From contig UQUC01000007.1 of NCBI GenBank assembly GCA_900544105.1, positions 1 to 48,010 of the forward strand: 48,010 nt of DNA. Reading direction: 5' to 3'. The notes beneath the pieces were generated by a model. It saw only the letters and a list, made by a program, of their open reading frames with translations, was not told the DNA's origin and ran no database searches. The position numbers and the translations under genes were made by a program. This document shows positions 1 through 8,082 of the stretch, in pieces. This DNA is from an uncultured Oscillibacter sp. Lineage in GTDB: Bacteria > Bacillota > Clostridia > Oscillospirales > Oscillospiraceae. How positions within the stretch are numbered: the stretch's first letter is position 1; each line of letters begins with the position of its first letter.

Positions 1-760
1 CGGTGCCGCAGTCGTCGCCCATGTTGCCGAAGGCCATGGACTGCACGTTGACGGCAGTACCCCAGGAATAGGGAATATCATTGTCGCGGCGATAGACGTT
101 GGCGCGGGGGTTATCCCAGGAACGGAACACGGCCTTGATAGCGCCCATCAGCTGCTCCTTGGGATCAGAGGGGAACTCCTGGCCGATCTTGGACTTGTAC
201 TCGGCCTTGAACTGCATGGCCAGCTCCTTCAGGTCCTCAGCGGTGAGATCCACGTCCTGCGTGACGCCCTTCTTCTCCTTCATCTCATCGATGAGCTGCT
301 CGAAGTACTTCTTGCCCACTTCCATGACCACGTCGGAGTACATCTGGATAAAGCGGCGATAGCAGTCCCAAGCCCAGCGGGGGTTGTTGGACTTCTTGGC
401 GATAACGTCAACAACGTCCTCGTTCAGGCCCAGGTTCAGGATGGTATCCATCATGCCGGGCATGGAGGCACGGGCACCGGAACGGACGGAGACCAGCAGA
501 GGATTCTCGTGGTCGCCGAACTTCTTGCCGGTGATGCTCTCCATCTTCTCGATGTATTCCATGATCTCGGCAAAGATGCCGTCATTGATCTTCTGGCCGT
601 CCTCATAATACTGGGTGCAGGCCTCAGTGGTGATGGTGAAGCCCTGGGGCACAGGCAGGCCGATATTGGTCATCTCAGCCAGGTTGGCGCCCTTGCCGCC
701 CAGAAGTTCACGCATGTTGGCGTTGCCTTCCGTGAACAGGTAACAATACTTCTTGCTCAT
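1..760 (-). CDS. ppdK: Pyruvate, phosphate dikinase, N-terminal part (runs off the left edge)
   Basis: The first 253 codons of PPDK are present; the rest lies outside the window. PPDK interconverts pyruvate + ATP + Pi and PEP + AMP + PPi in the cytosol, and in clostridia it works in PPi-linked glycolysis or gluconeogenesis. The product begins MSKKYCYLFTEGNANMRELL and shows the family signatures GGKGANLAEM (about residues 22-31), LPVPQGFTITTEAC and the nucleotide-binding VSVRSGARASMPGMMDTILNLG (about 92-113). The start ATG is at 760-758 behind GGAGAG at a good distance. It reads alone on the minus strand from its own promoter about 110 bases upstream. The identification is secure; the catalytic His and the PEP-binding domain cannot be checked here. 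Confidence 0.95.
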   Translation of the reverse strand, partial: MSKKYCYLFTEGNANMRELLGGKGANLAEMTNIGLPVPQGFTITTEACTQYYEDGQKINDGIFAEIMEYIEKMESITGKKFGDHENPLLVSVRSGARASMPGMMDTILNLGLNEDVVDVIAKKSNNPRWAWDCYRRFIQMYSDVVMEVGKKYFEQLIDEMKEKKGVTQDVDLTAEDLKELAMQFKAEYKSKIGQEFPSDPKEQLMGAIKAVFRSWDNPRANVYRRDNDIPYSWGTAVNVQSMAFGNMGDDCGT

Positions 761-872
761 AGAAACTCTCCTTCGATTTTTGCCCGGAACAGGCAGAATA
801 GAACAACATGGAGCCGGTGGACGCCCAATGCGGAAAACCGGCGGCCTGCGGTTCCGGATATAACCATTTTGT

Positions 873-901
873 ATTATAGTAGATTGGGAAAGAAAATACA
901 A
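873..901 (-). promoter_or_regulatory. Sigma-A promoter of ppdK
   Basis: On the minus strand TTGTAT (901-896), a 17-base spacer and a perfect TATAAT (878-873). This leaves a leader of about 105 bases. The surrounding 850-960 stretch is AT-rich and carries no gene. Confidence 0.7.
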
Positions 902-1050
902 TCAATATATTTTACAAGATTTTCTTTTGAAATTAAACGTTTTCGATAAAGAAAAAGGCGGTTTTTCAAACGTATGCTGCTAAAGTGAGCGCAGAGGGCC
1001 GCTTTTAGACAAATGGTTTATGCGAAACGAAGGTATTCTGAGGAAGATCG

Positions 1051-1080
1051 AACGGCGGTCTGCATACGCAGACCGCCGTT
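1051..1080 (-). terminator. Hairpin downstream of thiT
   Basis: A perfect 13-bp inverted repeat, AACGGCGGTCTGC / GCAGACCGCCGTT, with loop ATAC sits just after the thiT stop. It lacks a good U-tract on the minus strand, so it may be a weak terminator or a 3' stabiliser. Nothing else is seen between 902 and 1050 apart from AT-rich spacer. Confidence 0.5.
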
Positions 1081-1093
1081 GTGGGGTTCTTCT

Positions 1094-1666
1094 TCAGTTA
1101 CTGAGATCCTGACCCAGAATGTACTTTTTCAGGGGCTTATACAGCACCGCCGCGATGACCAGCGCAATGATGGTATTGGGCAGCATATAGGAGCCGTTAT
1201 AGACCAGAGAGTAGGCGGAAGGACTGGTGAAGGTCCACTTCATGAACTCCGTGGGAGCCAGAATTTTGTAGATGGTCACACCGCTGATGTAGTGAACGAC
1301 AAAACGGCCGAGGCAGCCTACCACGGTACCGACAAAGATGCCCCACTTCTTGCCCTTGAACAGGCCAGCCAGACCCAAGGGGGTAAAGGCCACCAGATAG
1401 TCCAGCAGCATGGACTGCCAGCCCCAGGCGTAAGCGCCGTCAAAAATGAGCTGCAAGAGGCCGAAGGTGAAGCCGGCCATGAGGCCCGGAGTCAGTCCCC
1501 AGCGGACGGCAAACAGGATGATGGGGAACATGGCGGGGGTCAGGGAGCCGCCGTTGGGCAGTTCCATCAGCTTGATGTAGCTGAGTACCTGGGCCAGGGC
1601 CACCATCATGGCACCCTCGCACAGCATCCGGACACGGAGATGAGAGTTGGTATTCTTTGCGGACAT
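1094..1666 (-). CDS. thiT: Thiamine ECF transporter substrate-binding subunit ThiT
   Basis: ThiT is the membrane S-component that binds thiamine and works with the shared EcfA/EcfA'/EcfT energy module, which is not in this window. The 190-residue product has about six hydrophobic segments and ThiT-like blocks: RMLCEGAMMVALAQVLSYIK at the start, GGSLTPAMFPII, RWGLTPGLMAGFTFGLLQ and a C-terminal NGSYMLPNTIIALVIAAVLY. The frame is open further upstream, but that extension crosses the riboswitch and lacks a ribosome site. The ATG at 1666-1664, preceded by GGAGGGAC, is the real start. The TPP riboswitch immediately upstream independently supports thiamine as substrate. Confidence 0.93.
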   Translation of the reverse strand: MSAKNTNSHLRVRMLCEGAMMVALAQVLSYIKLMELPNGGSLTPAMFPIILFAVRWGLTPGLMAGFTFGLLQLIFDGAYAWGWQSMLLDYLVAFTPLGLAGLFKGKKWGIFVGTVVGCLGRFVVHYISGVTIYKILAPTEFMKWTFTSPSAYSLVYNGSYMLPNTIIALVIAAVLYKPLKKYILGQDLSN

Positions 1667-1680
1667 AAACGTCCCTCCTG

Positions 1681-1721
1681 AAAATAAAGTACCGCAGGCC
1701 ACATGAACGGGCTTGCGGTAC
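1681..1721 (-). terminator. Intrinsic terminator of the TPP riboswitch (expression platform)
   Basis: On the minus strand an 11-bp stem with outer arms GTACCGCA / TGCGGTAC (1721-1714 and 1696-1689) is followed by TTTATTTT. It lies between the aptamer and the thiT ribosome site, so the switch probably acts by terminating transcription when TPP is bound. The competing antiterminator pairing was not worked out. Confidence 0.7.
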
Positions 1722-1737
1722 GGAAAGACAGATCGTT

Positions 1738-1832
1738 CACTTCCTACGCCGGCATTACCCGGATCAGGTTTAAGGGAAAGAGGGCAGTCACAGCCCCGCA
1801 TCTCAGCCGGAGTTCTCTCCAGCACCCCTGTG
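1738..1832 (-). promoter_or_regulatory. TPP riboswitch (THI element) controlling thiT
   Basis: The minus strand shows the conserved THI-box blocks in order: ACAGGGGTGCT, GGCTGAGATG, CCCTTTAAACCTGATC and GGGTAATGCCGGCGTAGGAAG. CUGAGA is the pyrimidine-sensing core, and CCUGAUC/GUAAUGCCAGCGUAGG is the pyrophosphate-sensing arm. It should turn thiT off when thiamine pyrophosphate is plentiful. The edges are approximate. Confidence 0.95.
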
Positions 1833-1900
1833 TTCAGTTTTCTACGGCCAGTTGAAATTATAGAGAAAAACGGCGGTTTTGTCAATACAGTTGCCAGATC

Positions 1901-2743
1901 TCAGTACCGTTTGTCCAGAATGGAGACGATTTCCGCAAGGGTATCGTGGTCGCAGTCCGCCACAATGGTAGCGCCGCAGCTTCGCACGGTTTCTACGCAG
2001 TTGGCCGGGGCAAACCCCTCTGCCGCCATCGTCAGCATGGAGAGATCGTTGTTTTCATCCCCGGCGCAGTAGACATGGTCCATGGAGATCCCCAGGCGCT
2101 TTGCCAGACGAGCTACCATGGCTCCCTTGCTGGCGCCCTTCCGGGTGACCTCCAACAGGGTTCTATCGGAGAAAAACACCTCATAGTCCTCTGACCAAGG
2201 CTGCCTGCTCACATAGTCCAGCAGAGCCAGCAGGTGCTCGTGGTCGTCCTCAAACATGATCTTGATGAGGGGCATTGGCACTTCCAGCAGGGTTGGGACA
2301 GGCTGCACCCCGGCATGGGTCACGTGCTCATGCTGACGGGTATACTCGTTTGGCTGCACGGCATGGATCACATTGTCCATGTGATAGGCCTCCACTGCCG
2401 CTGTGGGAAACCGGTCCAGCACATCCTGACCCTGGCCGCGGATAGTCTCCGGCAGCTCCATGGTTTCCAGATAGCGCTCCGTTTTGAAATCGTACAGCGC
2501 GCCGCCGTTGCACACAACGGCTGGTGCGTTCATGGGCACCTGCTCCGCAAACATCCGGAAAGCGGGCAGCGCTCGGCCTGTGGCTACGGCAAAGCGGCCG
2601 CCGTTGTCCATGAAATAGCGGAGGGCTTCCACATTCCGCTGTGAAATAGGCGGAATGGGGCAACCAGTGCGGCGGGGCCGCTCTGTATTCAGGATGGTAT
2701 TGTCAAAGTCGCTGGCCAGCAGAACACCATCAAATTTTCCCAT
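1901..2743 (-). CDS. HAD-superfamily (Cof-type, subfamily IIB) phosphatase
   Basis: The product of 280 residues is a cytosolic HAD hydrolase, probably acting on a sugar phosphate or another small phosphate; the substrate cannot be told. The nucleophile motif is SDFDNTI near the N-terminus (first Asp attacks, second is the general acid). The Thr motif is in AVATGRAL, the Lys motif is about GASKGAMV, and the metal-binding acid motif is CAGDENNDLSML. A Cof-type cap lies between motifs 2 and 3. Two in-frame ATGs exist; the second (2743) is chosen because AGGAG at 2755-2751 is 7 bases from it but only 1 base from the first. A terminator separates it from ricT upstream, so it is probably expressed at lower level or from its own weak promoter. 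Confidence 0.85.
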   Translation of the reverse strand: MGKFDGVLLASDFDNTILNTERPRRTGCPIPPISQRNVEALRYFMDNGGRFAVATGRALPAFRMFAEQVPMNAPAVVCNGGALYDFKTERYLETMELPETIRGQGQDVLDRFPTAAVEAYHMDNVIHAVQPNEYTRQHEHVTHAGVQPVPTLLEVPMPLIKIMFEDDHEHLLALLDYVSRQPWSEDYEVFFSDRTLLEVTRKGASKGAMVARLAKRLGISMDHVYCAGDENNDLSMLTMAAEGFAPANCVETVRSCGATIVADCDHDTLAEIVSILDKRY

Positions 2744-2755
2744 AGTCATTCTCCT

Positions 2756-2790
2756 AAAAAACGGCGGAGCGGAAAGGTTCCCGCTCCGCC
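2756..2790 (-). terminator. Rho-independent terminator after ricT
   Basis: A GC-rich stem (GGCGGAGCGG / CCGCTCCGCC, 2763-2790) is followed on the minus strand by GTTTTTT. It ends the holB-ricT unit just before the ribosome site of the HAD gene. Confidence 0.8.
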
Positions 2791-2802
2791 TGAAATAGCC
2801 GC

Positions 2803-4122
2803 TTATTCTGCGGAGGGCGTTCCGCCGGCGTTTCCACCGCCACGATGACGGCGTCCGCCCCGGTGACGGCGGCGCTTAACGGCTTCACCGTTTTCCGGAT
2901 GGATGCTCTTTTCCCGGGCGGGAGCCGCATCCTGCTTGGAACGCTGGTCCTGCTTGGGCCACTCTGTCCGGGGCCGGTCCTGTTTAGGCCGCTGAGATCG
3001 GTTTGCGGGCTTGCCGCTCTGACGGTTCTGGCCTTCGGGGGCTTTTGGGGGTTCCTTTTTCACCGGTGCGGAAGTGTTGGGCGTCCCCTCGCCGCTGCCG
3101 CCGCTTCTGCGGCGTCCACCCCGGTGACGGCGGCGGTTCTTGCTCTCGCCGCCCTCCTCACGGGGACGTTCCCGGACGGGGGCCGGCGTCTCCGCCGGTT
3201 CCTCCGCTTCAAAGTGCCGGGAGATCACCGGCGCGATGAACTCATCTTCCTTTTCCTCCACATACCGCTCAGGCCGCTCCGTGGGGATCTCAATTCCCTC
3301 CCGGCTGCCCTTGCCATTGCGCAGGACGCAGATCTCGCAGTTGTGGTAGCACTTCTGGGTCTCCGGGGCACTGTCCAGGCTGACCTTTACAGTCTCCCGC
3401 AGCAGGTCCACGGATTTTACGTTGCCGGGACCATCGGGGGTCTGGACGAAGGATTCCTGCTTGGGCATCCGCTTCTGGGCGTCCTCATAGGCGTTTTGCT
3501 CATATTTCAGGCAGCACATCAGCCGTCCGCAGGTGCCGGAAATTTTTGTGGGATTCAGGCTGAGATTCTGGGTCTTGGCCATCTTGATGGAGACGGGCAG
3601 GAACCCGTCCAAAAACTGGGAGCAGCAGAAGGGCCGCCCGCAGATGCCGAGACCGCCCACCATTTTGGCCTCATCCCGGACGCCGATCTGACGCAGTTCG
3701 ATGCGGGCACGGAACACGCCGGCCAGATCCCGCACCAGCTCCCGGAAGTCCACCCGGCCGTCGGCGGTGAAGAAAAAGATGATCTTGCTGCCGTCAAAGC
3801 TGGCAGATACGTTCACCAGCTTCATTTCCAGACCGTGATCCGCGATCTTCTTTTCGCAGATGTCGAAGGCCTCGCTCTCTTTTTTTCGGTTGTAATCTAC
3901 GGTGCGGCGGTCGGCGTCAGTGGCCAGCCGCAGCATGGCGCATAAGGGCTGGACAACGGTTTCATCCGCTACCTCGTGGTTCCCCTGGGTGCAGGTGCCG
4001 AATTCCGGGCCCTGGGCGGTCTCCACGATGACCTGATCGCCCATTTTCACCGCATGTCCCCTGGGGTCAAAATAATAATTCTTGCATCCGCCCCGAAAGC
4101 GGACGCTGATCACTTCAGTCAA
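2803..4122 (-). CDS. ricT: RicT/YaaT-like PSP1-domain protein with Arg/Gly-rich tail
   Basis: RicT (YaaT) is the PSP1-domain subunit of the Y-complex (RicA-RicF-RicT), which in Bacillus subtilis carries Fe-S clusters and helps RNase Y mature mRNAs. The first 270 residues match: MTEVISVRFRGGCKNYYFDP, FFFTADGRVDFRELVRDLA, and the two cysteine clusters GGLGICGRPFCCSQFL and GTCGRLMCCLKYE that ligate Fe-S in the family. From about residue 300 to 439 an extension appears that usual RicT lacks, rich in Arg, Gly, Lys and Gln, with repeated RRRHRGGRR-type blocks, and likely to be disordered and nucleic-acid binding. It overlaps the upstream holB by 4 bases (ATGA), so the two are translationally coupled, as in many Firmicutes. 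Confidence 0.9.
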   Translation of the reverse strand: MTEVISVRFRGGCKNYYFDPRGHAVKMGDQVIVETAQGPEFGTCTQGNHEVADETVVQPLCAMLRLATDADRRTVDYNRKKESEAFDICEKKIADHGLEMKLVNVSASFDGSKIIFFFTADGRVDFRELVRDLAGVFRARIELRQIGVRDEAKMVGGLGICGRPFCCSQFLDGFLPVSIKMAKTQNLSLNPTKISGTCGRLMCCLKYEQNAYEDAQKRMPKQESFVQTPDGPGNVKSVDLLRETVKVSLDSAPETQKCYHNCEICVLRNGKGSREGIEIPTERPERYVEEKEDEFIAPVISRHFEAEEPAETPAPVRERPREEGGESKNRRRHRGGRRRSGGSGEGTPNTSAPVKKEPPKAPEGQNRQSGKPANRSQRPKQDRPRTEWPKQDQRSKQDAAPAREKSIHPENGEAVKRRRHRGGRRHRGGGNAGGTPSAE

Positions 4123-4967
4123 AGGATCTCCTCCAATTCCACCGCCAAAGCCCCCAGCACATGGCTGGCGCCCACATTATAAGAGCAGGCTCCGCGATAC
4201 GTTTGTAACAATTCTATTGTGCCCATGATCCGCTGTTTTGTCAAGCGTTTCCCAAGCTGGACAACAAGGGCGGCGTCCGGTCCCTCCGGGGGTTGACCGT
4301 ACTGGGCCAGCAGGGTTGCCGCCAGAAGGGAGCGGGCCTGATCCAGCATGGCAGCAAGGCCGTCCCGGTCCAACCGTTTTTTTTCAAGGCGGACCATCAG
4401 CTCTGTGACAGTCCCCCTCTTCCCTGCCGCCAGCAGCCGGCACAGCTCCACACCTGCCTCCGAGCTTTCCTTTTCCACGGTGACGGCGGGATGGAGCTTC
4501 AGCTCCACGCACCGGGAACGGAGCGTCTGCAAGACCACGGAAGAATTTTCCGCACAGAAGAGAAATGCCGCGTAGGGCGGGCCTTCCTCTACGATCTTCA
4601 GCAGCACATTCTGGTCCTGCTCTGTCAAAATGGTGCAGTCCGGGAAGATATAGACCTTCCGGGTACCCTCGTTGGGCCGGATATAGGCATCGGCGCGGAT
4701 CTGGCGGACGGTGTCCACGGAGAGGTTCTTATGGGCCTCGTCCCGGACGGTGATAACGTCCGGATGGATGCCGGAGAACACTTTGCGGCAGGCGGAACAC
4801 GTCCCGCAGGGCTTTTGCCCGCCGCCCTGACACTCCATGGCCGCGGCAGCGTATTGCGCGGCGGCGATCCGGTCCCCGTTACCGGAAAACAGCAGCGCGT
4901 GGGAAAGTGTTCCCCGTCCGGCGGCTTCCCGGATCCGCCGGGCAATGGGGTCATTGGCAAATTCCAT
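4119..4967 (-). CDS. holB: DNA polymerase III delta' subunit
   Basis: Delta' is the stator of the clamp loader that places the beta clamp on primed DNA. The 282-residue product starts MEFANDPIARRIREAAGRGT and has the AAA+ layout of the family: SHALLFSGNGDR at the P-loop position, a zinc-binding C-x8-C-x2-C-x2-C (MECQGGGQKPCGTCSACRKV), HPDVITV, KVYIFPDCTILTEQDQNVLLKIVEEGPP and a sensor SRC motif. The P-loop lacks the usual GKT/S, which fits the catalytically inactive delta' role. An upstream in-frame start (5015) has no ribosome site; ATG 4967 follows GGGAGGCGATCC. It is first in the holB-ricT unit with its own promoter; tmk, often its neighbour, is absent. Confidence 0.9.
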   Translation of the reverse strand: MEFANDPIARRIREAAGRGTLSHALLFSGNGDRIAAAQYAAAAMECQGGGQKPCGTCSACRKVFSGIHPDVITVRDEAHKNLSVDTVRQIRADAYIRPNEGTRKVYIFPDCTILTEQDQNVLLKIVEEGPPYAAFLFCAENSSVVLQTLRSRCVELKLHPAVTVEKESSEAGVELCRLLAAGKRGTVTELMVRLEKKRLDRDGLAAMLDQARSLLAATLLAQYGQPPEGPDAALVVQLGKRLTKQRIMGTIELLQTYRGACSYNVGASHVLGALAVELEEIL

Positions 4968-5005
4968 TGGATCGCCTCCCTTCTTTCCCGCAAAAATGCG
5001 GAATA

Positions 5006-5034
5006 AGTATAGCATATTTCACGCAAAAAGGGAA
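5006..5034 (-). promoter_or_regulatory. Promoter of holB-ricT
   Basis: Extended -10 TGCTATACT on the minus strand (TATACT at 5011-5006) with a poor -35 (TTCCCT, 5034-5029) 17 bases away, about 40 bases before the holB start. Confidence 0.5.
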
Positions 5035-5063
5035 GAACCGTTTTTTGTGGGCCGGTCCGGTGG

Positions 5064-5096
5064 AAAAAAGCTCCCGGAACAAAAGTTCCGGGAGCT
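5064..5096 (-). terminator. Rho-independent terminator of the symporter gene
   Basis: A perfect 12-bp stem AGCTCCCGGAAC / GTTCCGGGAGCT (5069-5096), loop of 4, followed on the minus strand by TTTTTT. Confidence 0.9.
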
Positions 5097-5112
5097 GGAT
5101 GAATATGGAAGA

Positions 5113-6345
5113 TTACTTCTTGATCTTCTTGCTCTCCCATTTGGTGACGCACAGGGAGCAGGCAATGTCGCCGGTGACGTTCAGGCAGGTACGGCCCATG
5201 TCGAACAGACGGTCCACAGCCACGATCAGACCGATGTAAGCCACGGGGATACCGATGGCTTCCAGCACCATGGCCAGCATGATCATGCCGGCGCCGGGGG
5301 TACCGGCGGTACCGATGGAGGCCAGCGTAGCGGTGACCACAATGAGGATCATCTGGCTCAGGGTCAGCTGCATACCGGCGCAGGTGGCCAGGAACACGGT
5401 GGCAACGCACTGGTAGATGGCGGTGCCGTCCATGTTGATAGTGGCGCCCAAAGGCAGCACGAAGGAGGAAATATCGTCCTCAGCGCCCAGAACATCGGCG
5501 CACTCCTTGGAGACCGGCAGGGTCGCGGCGGAGGAGGTAGAGGTAAAGGCGAAGATCATAGCCGCGGAAGCATTCTTGAAGAACTTGACGGGGCTGATGC
5601 CGGCAAACGCCTTGGCGGAAACAGAATAGACCAGCACGGCGTGGAGAATGTAGCCGATATAGGCGCACAGAATGACCAGCGCCAGAGAGCCGAGGATCTC
5701 TGCGCCCTGGGTGGCAACCACCCAGGTCATGTAGGTGAACACACCGATGGGACTCAGGGAGATGATGAATTCCATCAGCCGCTCTACCACGGCATAAGCG
5801 GAGGTCACCATGTCCCGGACCAGCTTGGACTTCTCACCGGCAGCCAGAATGGAGCCGCCGAACAGCAGGGCGATGACGATGACCTGAAGCATGTTGGCTT
5901 CGGTAAACGCCTTCCACATGTTGGTGGGGAAAATGGCGACCAGAGTCGCCATGAAGCCGGCGTATTCCTTGGCTTCGTACTCGGCAGCCTGGGCAGCCTC
6001 GCTGAGGTTGGGGAACAGACCCGCGTTGTTGAACACCGTTGCCAGGACCAGACCGATGACGCAGGCCACGGCGGTGGTGACCATGAAGTAGAGAATGGTT
6101 TTCCAACCCACGGCGCCCACCTTTTTCATGTCGCCCATGGAGATGATGCCGTCGATCATAGACAGCAGCACCACAGGCACCACGATGAACTTCAGCAGGT
6201 TGACGAAGATATCACCGAAGGGCTTGATGTAGCTGGTGGTGAAGTCGGCCGCGCCGGTGAAGTAGAACACCAGACCGACAACGATACCCAGTACCAGAGC
6301 AATAAAGATCTGTACCGGCAGGGACAGTTTTTTCTTTTTTTCCAT
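5113..6345 (-). CDS. Dicarboxylate/amino acid:cation symporter (DAACS, GltP/DctA family)
   Basis: A 410-residue integral membrane secondary transporter that takes up dicarboxylates or acidic/neutral amino acids with Na+ or H+. Family marks: serine-rich hairpin 1 AFTSTSSAATLPV, the TM7 motif NMDGTAIYQ, hairpin 2 in TATLASIGTAGTPGAGMIM, and the TM8 substrate-site stretch DRLFDMGRTCLNVTGD. The Arg in TM8 is the residue linked to acidic side chains in characterised members, so aspartate, glutamate or a dicarboxylate is a reasonable substrate guess. An upstream GTG (6366) is possible, but ATG 6345, behind GAGGGAGCG, is better placed. It is monocistronic: strong promoter upstream, terminator downstream. 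The next gene upstream is a racemase of acidic-amino-acid type, which may be functionally related. Confidence 0.92.
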   Translation of the reverse strand: MEKKKKLSLPVQIFIALVLGIVVGLVFYFTGAADFTTSYIKPFGDIFVNLLKFIVVPVVLLSMIDGIISMGDMKKVGAVGWKTILYFMVTTAVACVIGLVLATVFNNAGLFPNLSEAAQAAEYEAKEYAGFMATLVAIFPTNMWKAFTEANMLQVIVIALLFGGSILAAGEKSKLVRDMVTSAYAVVERLMEFIISLSPIGVFTYMTWVVATQGAEILGSLALVILCAYIGYILHAVLVYSVSAKAFAGISPVKFFKNASAAMIFAFTSTSSAATLPVSKECADVLGAEDDISSFVLPLGATINMDGTAIYQCVATVFLATCAGMQLTLSQMILIVVTATLASIGTAGTPGAGMIMLAMVLEAIGIPVAYIGLIVAVDRLFDMGRTCLNVTGDIACSLCVTKWESKKIKK

Positions 6346-6424
6346 AGAATACGCTCCCTCTTTCACACTTTTTAATACGCTGTGCGTAAAATTCGCAGAA
6401 GTTTACGCAAATATGATTGGAGAT

Positions 6425-6453
6425 ATTATAGCGGTATGCCGGGAACTTGTAAA
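6425..6453 (-). promoter_or_regulatory. Strong sigma-A promoter of the symporter gene
   Basis: TTTACA (6453-6448), 17-base spacer, TATAAT (6430-6425) on the minus strand. It is near consensus, about 80 bases before the start codon. Confidence 0.85.
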
Positions 6454-6545
6454 GTCCGCACTAATAAAGTTGTTTATTTTGTGCAAAATCCCATCTGCTT
6501 CACTGGATCATTCGTCAAAACAGAGATTCTATGGGCGTTTTTTGC

Positions 6546-7259
6546 TTATTTTGTCCGTACACGGAAGCCGCAGAAACGGATGGCGGCTTTTGCAAGCTCC
6601 GCCGTGGGATCCACCACGGGGGCCGTCAGGCCCACGGCCTCCGCAGCCAAGGGCAGTTCCGTGCAGCCCAGCAGGAACACACCGGCCCCACGGGTCATCA
6701 TATGCTCCACCACGGTCAAAAGATCCGCCCGGTAAGCGTCCGGACCTTTTCCGGCTTTGACGCCGTCATAGATGACCCGCATGAGGGCGTCCTGCTCTTC
6801 CGCCTCCGGGGTCAGGTACGGCACACCGGCTTCCCCAAGGGCGTTTTGATACAGTTGAGCGGAAAGCGTTCCCTTTGTGGCCAGAATTCCCACGGTTTTT
6901 CCGGGGAACTGGGCTTTGCAGGCTTCCGCAGCGGCGGTGAGGATGCTGAGGAAGGGGATCTCTGTCATGGCCTGGAGCCGGGGCAGGAAGTAATGGGCGG
7001 TGTTACAGGGCATGATGACACAGTCCGCACCGCAGGCTTCCAGATTCCGGAGGGCACTTGCCATTTCCGGTACCGGGTCCGGGCCGCTGTTGAGGATGGC
7101 GGCGGTGCGGTCGGGAATGTTGGCATTGCTGTCGATGTACACCCGGATATGGTCCCGGTCTGTTTCCGCCTCCGTCAGCAGGGTGATCTTCTGAAACAGG
7201 TCGGCGGTGGCCAGAGGGCCCATGCCGCCTAAAATACCGATGGTCTTTTTTCCACACAT
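6546..7259 (-). CDS. Aspartate/glutamate-type amino acid racemase
   Basis: The 237-residue product belongs to the PLP-independent Asp/Glu racemase family, in which two cysteines take and give the alpha-proton. Both are visible: MPCNTAH (about residue 87) and LGCTELP (about residue 197). The N-terminus GKKTIGILGGMGPLATADLFQKI is typical of the YgeA/RacX-aspartate racemase branch. It would supply a D-amino acid for cell wall or spent-peptide metabolism, or act on a non-canonical amino acid; the substrate is not predictable. ATG 7259 is preferred over GTG 7268 because GAGG lies 8 bases before it. It follows the TSUP permease with a 10-base gap and is co-transcribed with it. Confidence 0.88.
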   Translation of the reverse strand: MCGKKTIGILGGMGPLATADLFQKITLLTEAETDRDHIRVYIDSNANIPDRTAAILNSGPDPVPEMASALRNLEACGADCVIMPCNTAHYFLPRLQAMTEIPFLSILTAAAEACKAQFPGKTVGILATKGTLSAQLYQNALGEAGVPYLTPEAEEQDALMRVIYDGVKAGKGPDAYRADLLTVVEHMMTRGAGVFLLGCTELPLAAEAVGLTAPVVDPTAELAKAAIRFCGFRVRTK

Positions 7260-7269
7260 ATTACACACC

Positions 7270-8082
7270 TCAACTCCAGAATTCCGGGAATAAAAGCTCG
7301 CTGCCTACCTTTACGGTCAGCAGGAGCAGAACTGCGATCACCGTGGGCCGGACGATCTTGCTGCCATTTTTGATAGCCAGACCCGCACCGATATAGTGCC
7401 CCAGAATGGACGCCACGGCGGAGATCAGGCCCACGCCCACCAGCACATACCCGGCCCGCAGAGCGGTGAACAGGCTGCCCAGGTTGGAGGCCAGATTGAC
7501 CACCTTCACGCCGCCGGCCGCGTGGCGGGTATCCAGTTTGGCGAAACGCACCAGCGCGATCATCATGAAAGTGCCGGTGCCGGGGCCGTAGTACCCGTCA
7601 TACCCACCGATGACAAAGGCCGCCCCCCAGACGATGAGCCGCCGCAGCCAGGGGTCCAGCGGCGCTGTTTCATCCGGCCACTTCCGGGTCCGCAGGGTGA
7701 TGAACGCTACCACCGGCAGCACCACCAGCAGCAGGTATTTCAGCACTACCGCAGGGGTGTGGTGCTGGAGCCAGGTGCCACAGACGGAGCCGGTCAGGGA
7801 TAACGCCACCGCCGGGGCAAAGAGCTTCCAGTCCACCAGCCCCTGATGGATGAACCGGGCTGTGGAAAAGATCGTGCCGATGCCGGAGGAGAGCTTATTC
7901 GTCCCCAAAGCGTTATAAATGGGAAGGTTTGAGAGGCCCATGAGATAGGTAGGGACGGTGATGATCCCGCCGCCTCCGGCGATGGCGTCCATAAACGCAC
8001 CTAAGAAAACGCCGACGCAGATCAGCAGTACCACCCAGAGGGCTACGCCGTCCACCGTGATGTCAGTCAGGAAGGAAACCAT
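7270..8082 (-). CDS. TSUP (TauE/SafE) family membrane permease
   Basis: A 270-residue polytopic membrane protein of the TauE/SafE/YfcA type, a family that moves small organosulfur or sulfite-like anions. It shows the two half-repeats of the family: FLGAFMDAIAGGGGIITVPTYL in the first and IGGYDGYYGPGTGTFMMIALV in the second, each with the conserved Gly-rich turn. The start ATG 8082 has AAGGAG 6-7 bases before it. It forms an operon with the racemase. The substrate is unknown; the neighbour suggests, but does not show, an acidic or sulfonated amino acid route. Confidence 0.88.
   Translation of the reverse strand: MVSFLTDITVDGVALWVVLLICVGVFLGAFMDAIAGGGGIITVPTYLMGLSNLPIYNALGTNKLSSGIGTIFSTARFIHQGLVDWKLFAPAVALSLTGSVCGTWLQHHTPAVVLKYLLLVVLPVVAFITLRTRKWPDETAPLDPWLRRLIVWGAAFVIGGYDGYYGPGTGTFMMIALVRFAKLDTRHAAGGVKVVNLASNLGSLFTALRAGYVLVGVGLISAVASILGHYIGAGLAIKNGSKIVRPTVIAVLLLLTVKVGSELLFPEFWS

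Noticed and set aside
1666..1885. N-terminal extension of ThiT
   Set aside because: It would translate the TPP riboswitch and its terminator; the internal ATG has the ribosome site.
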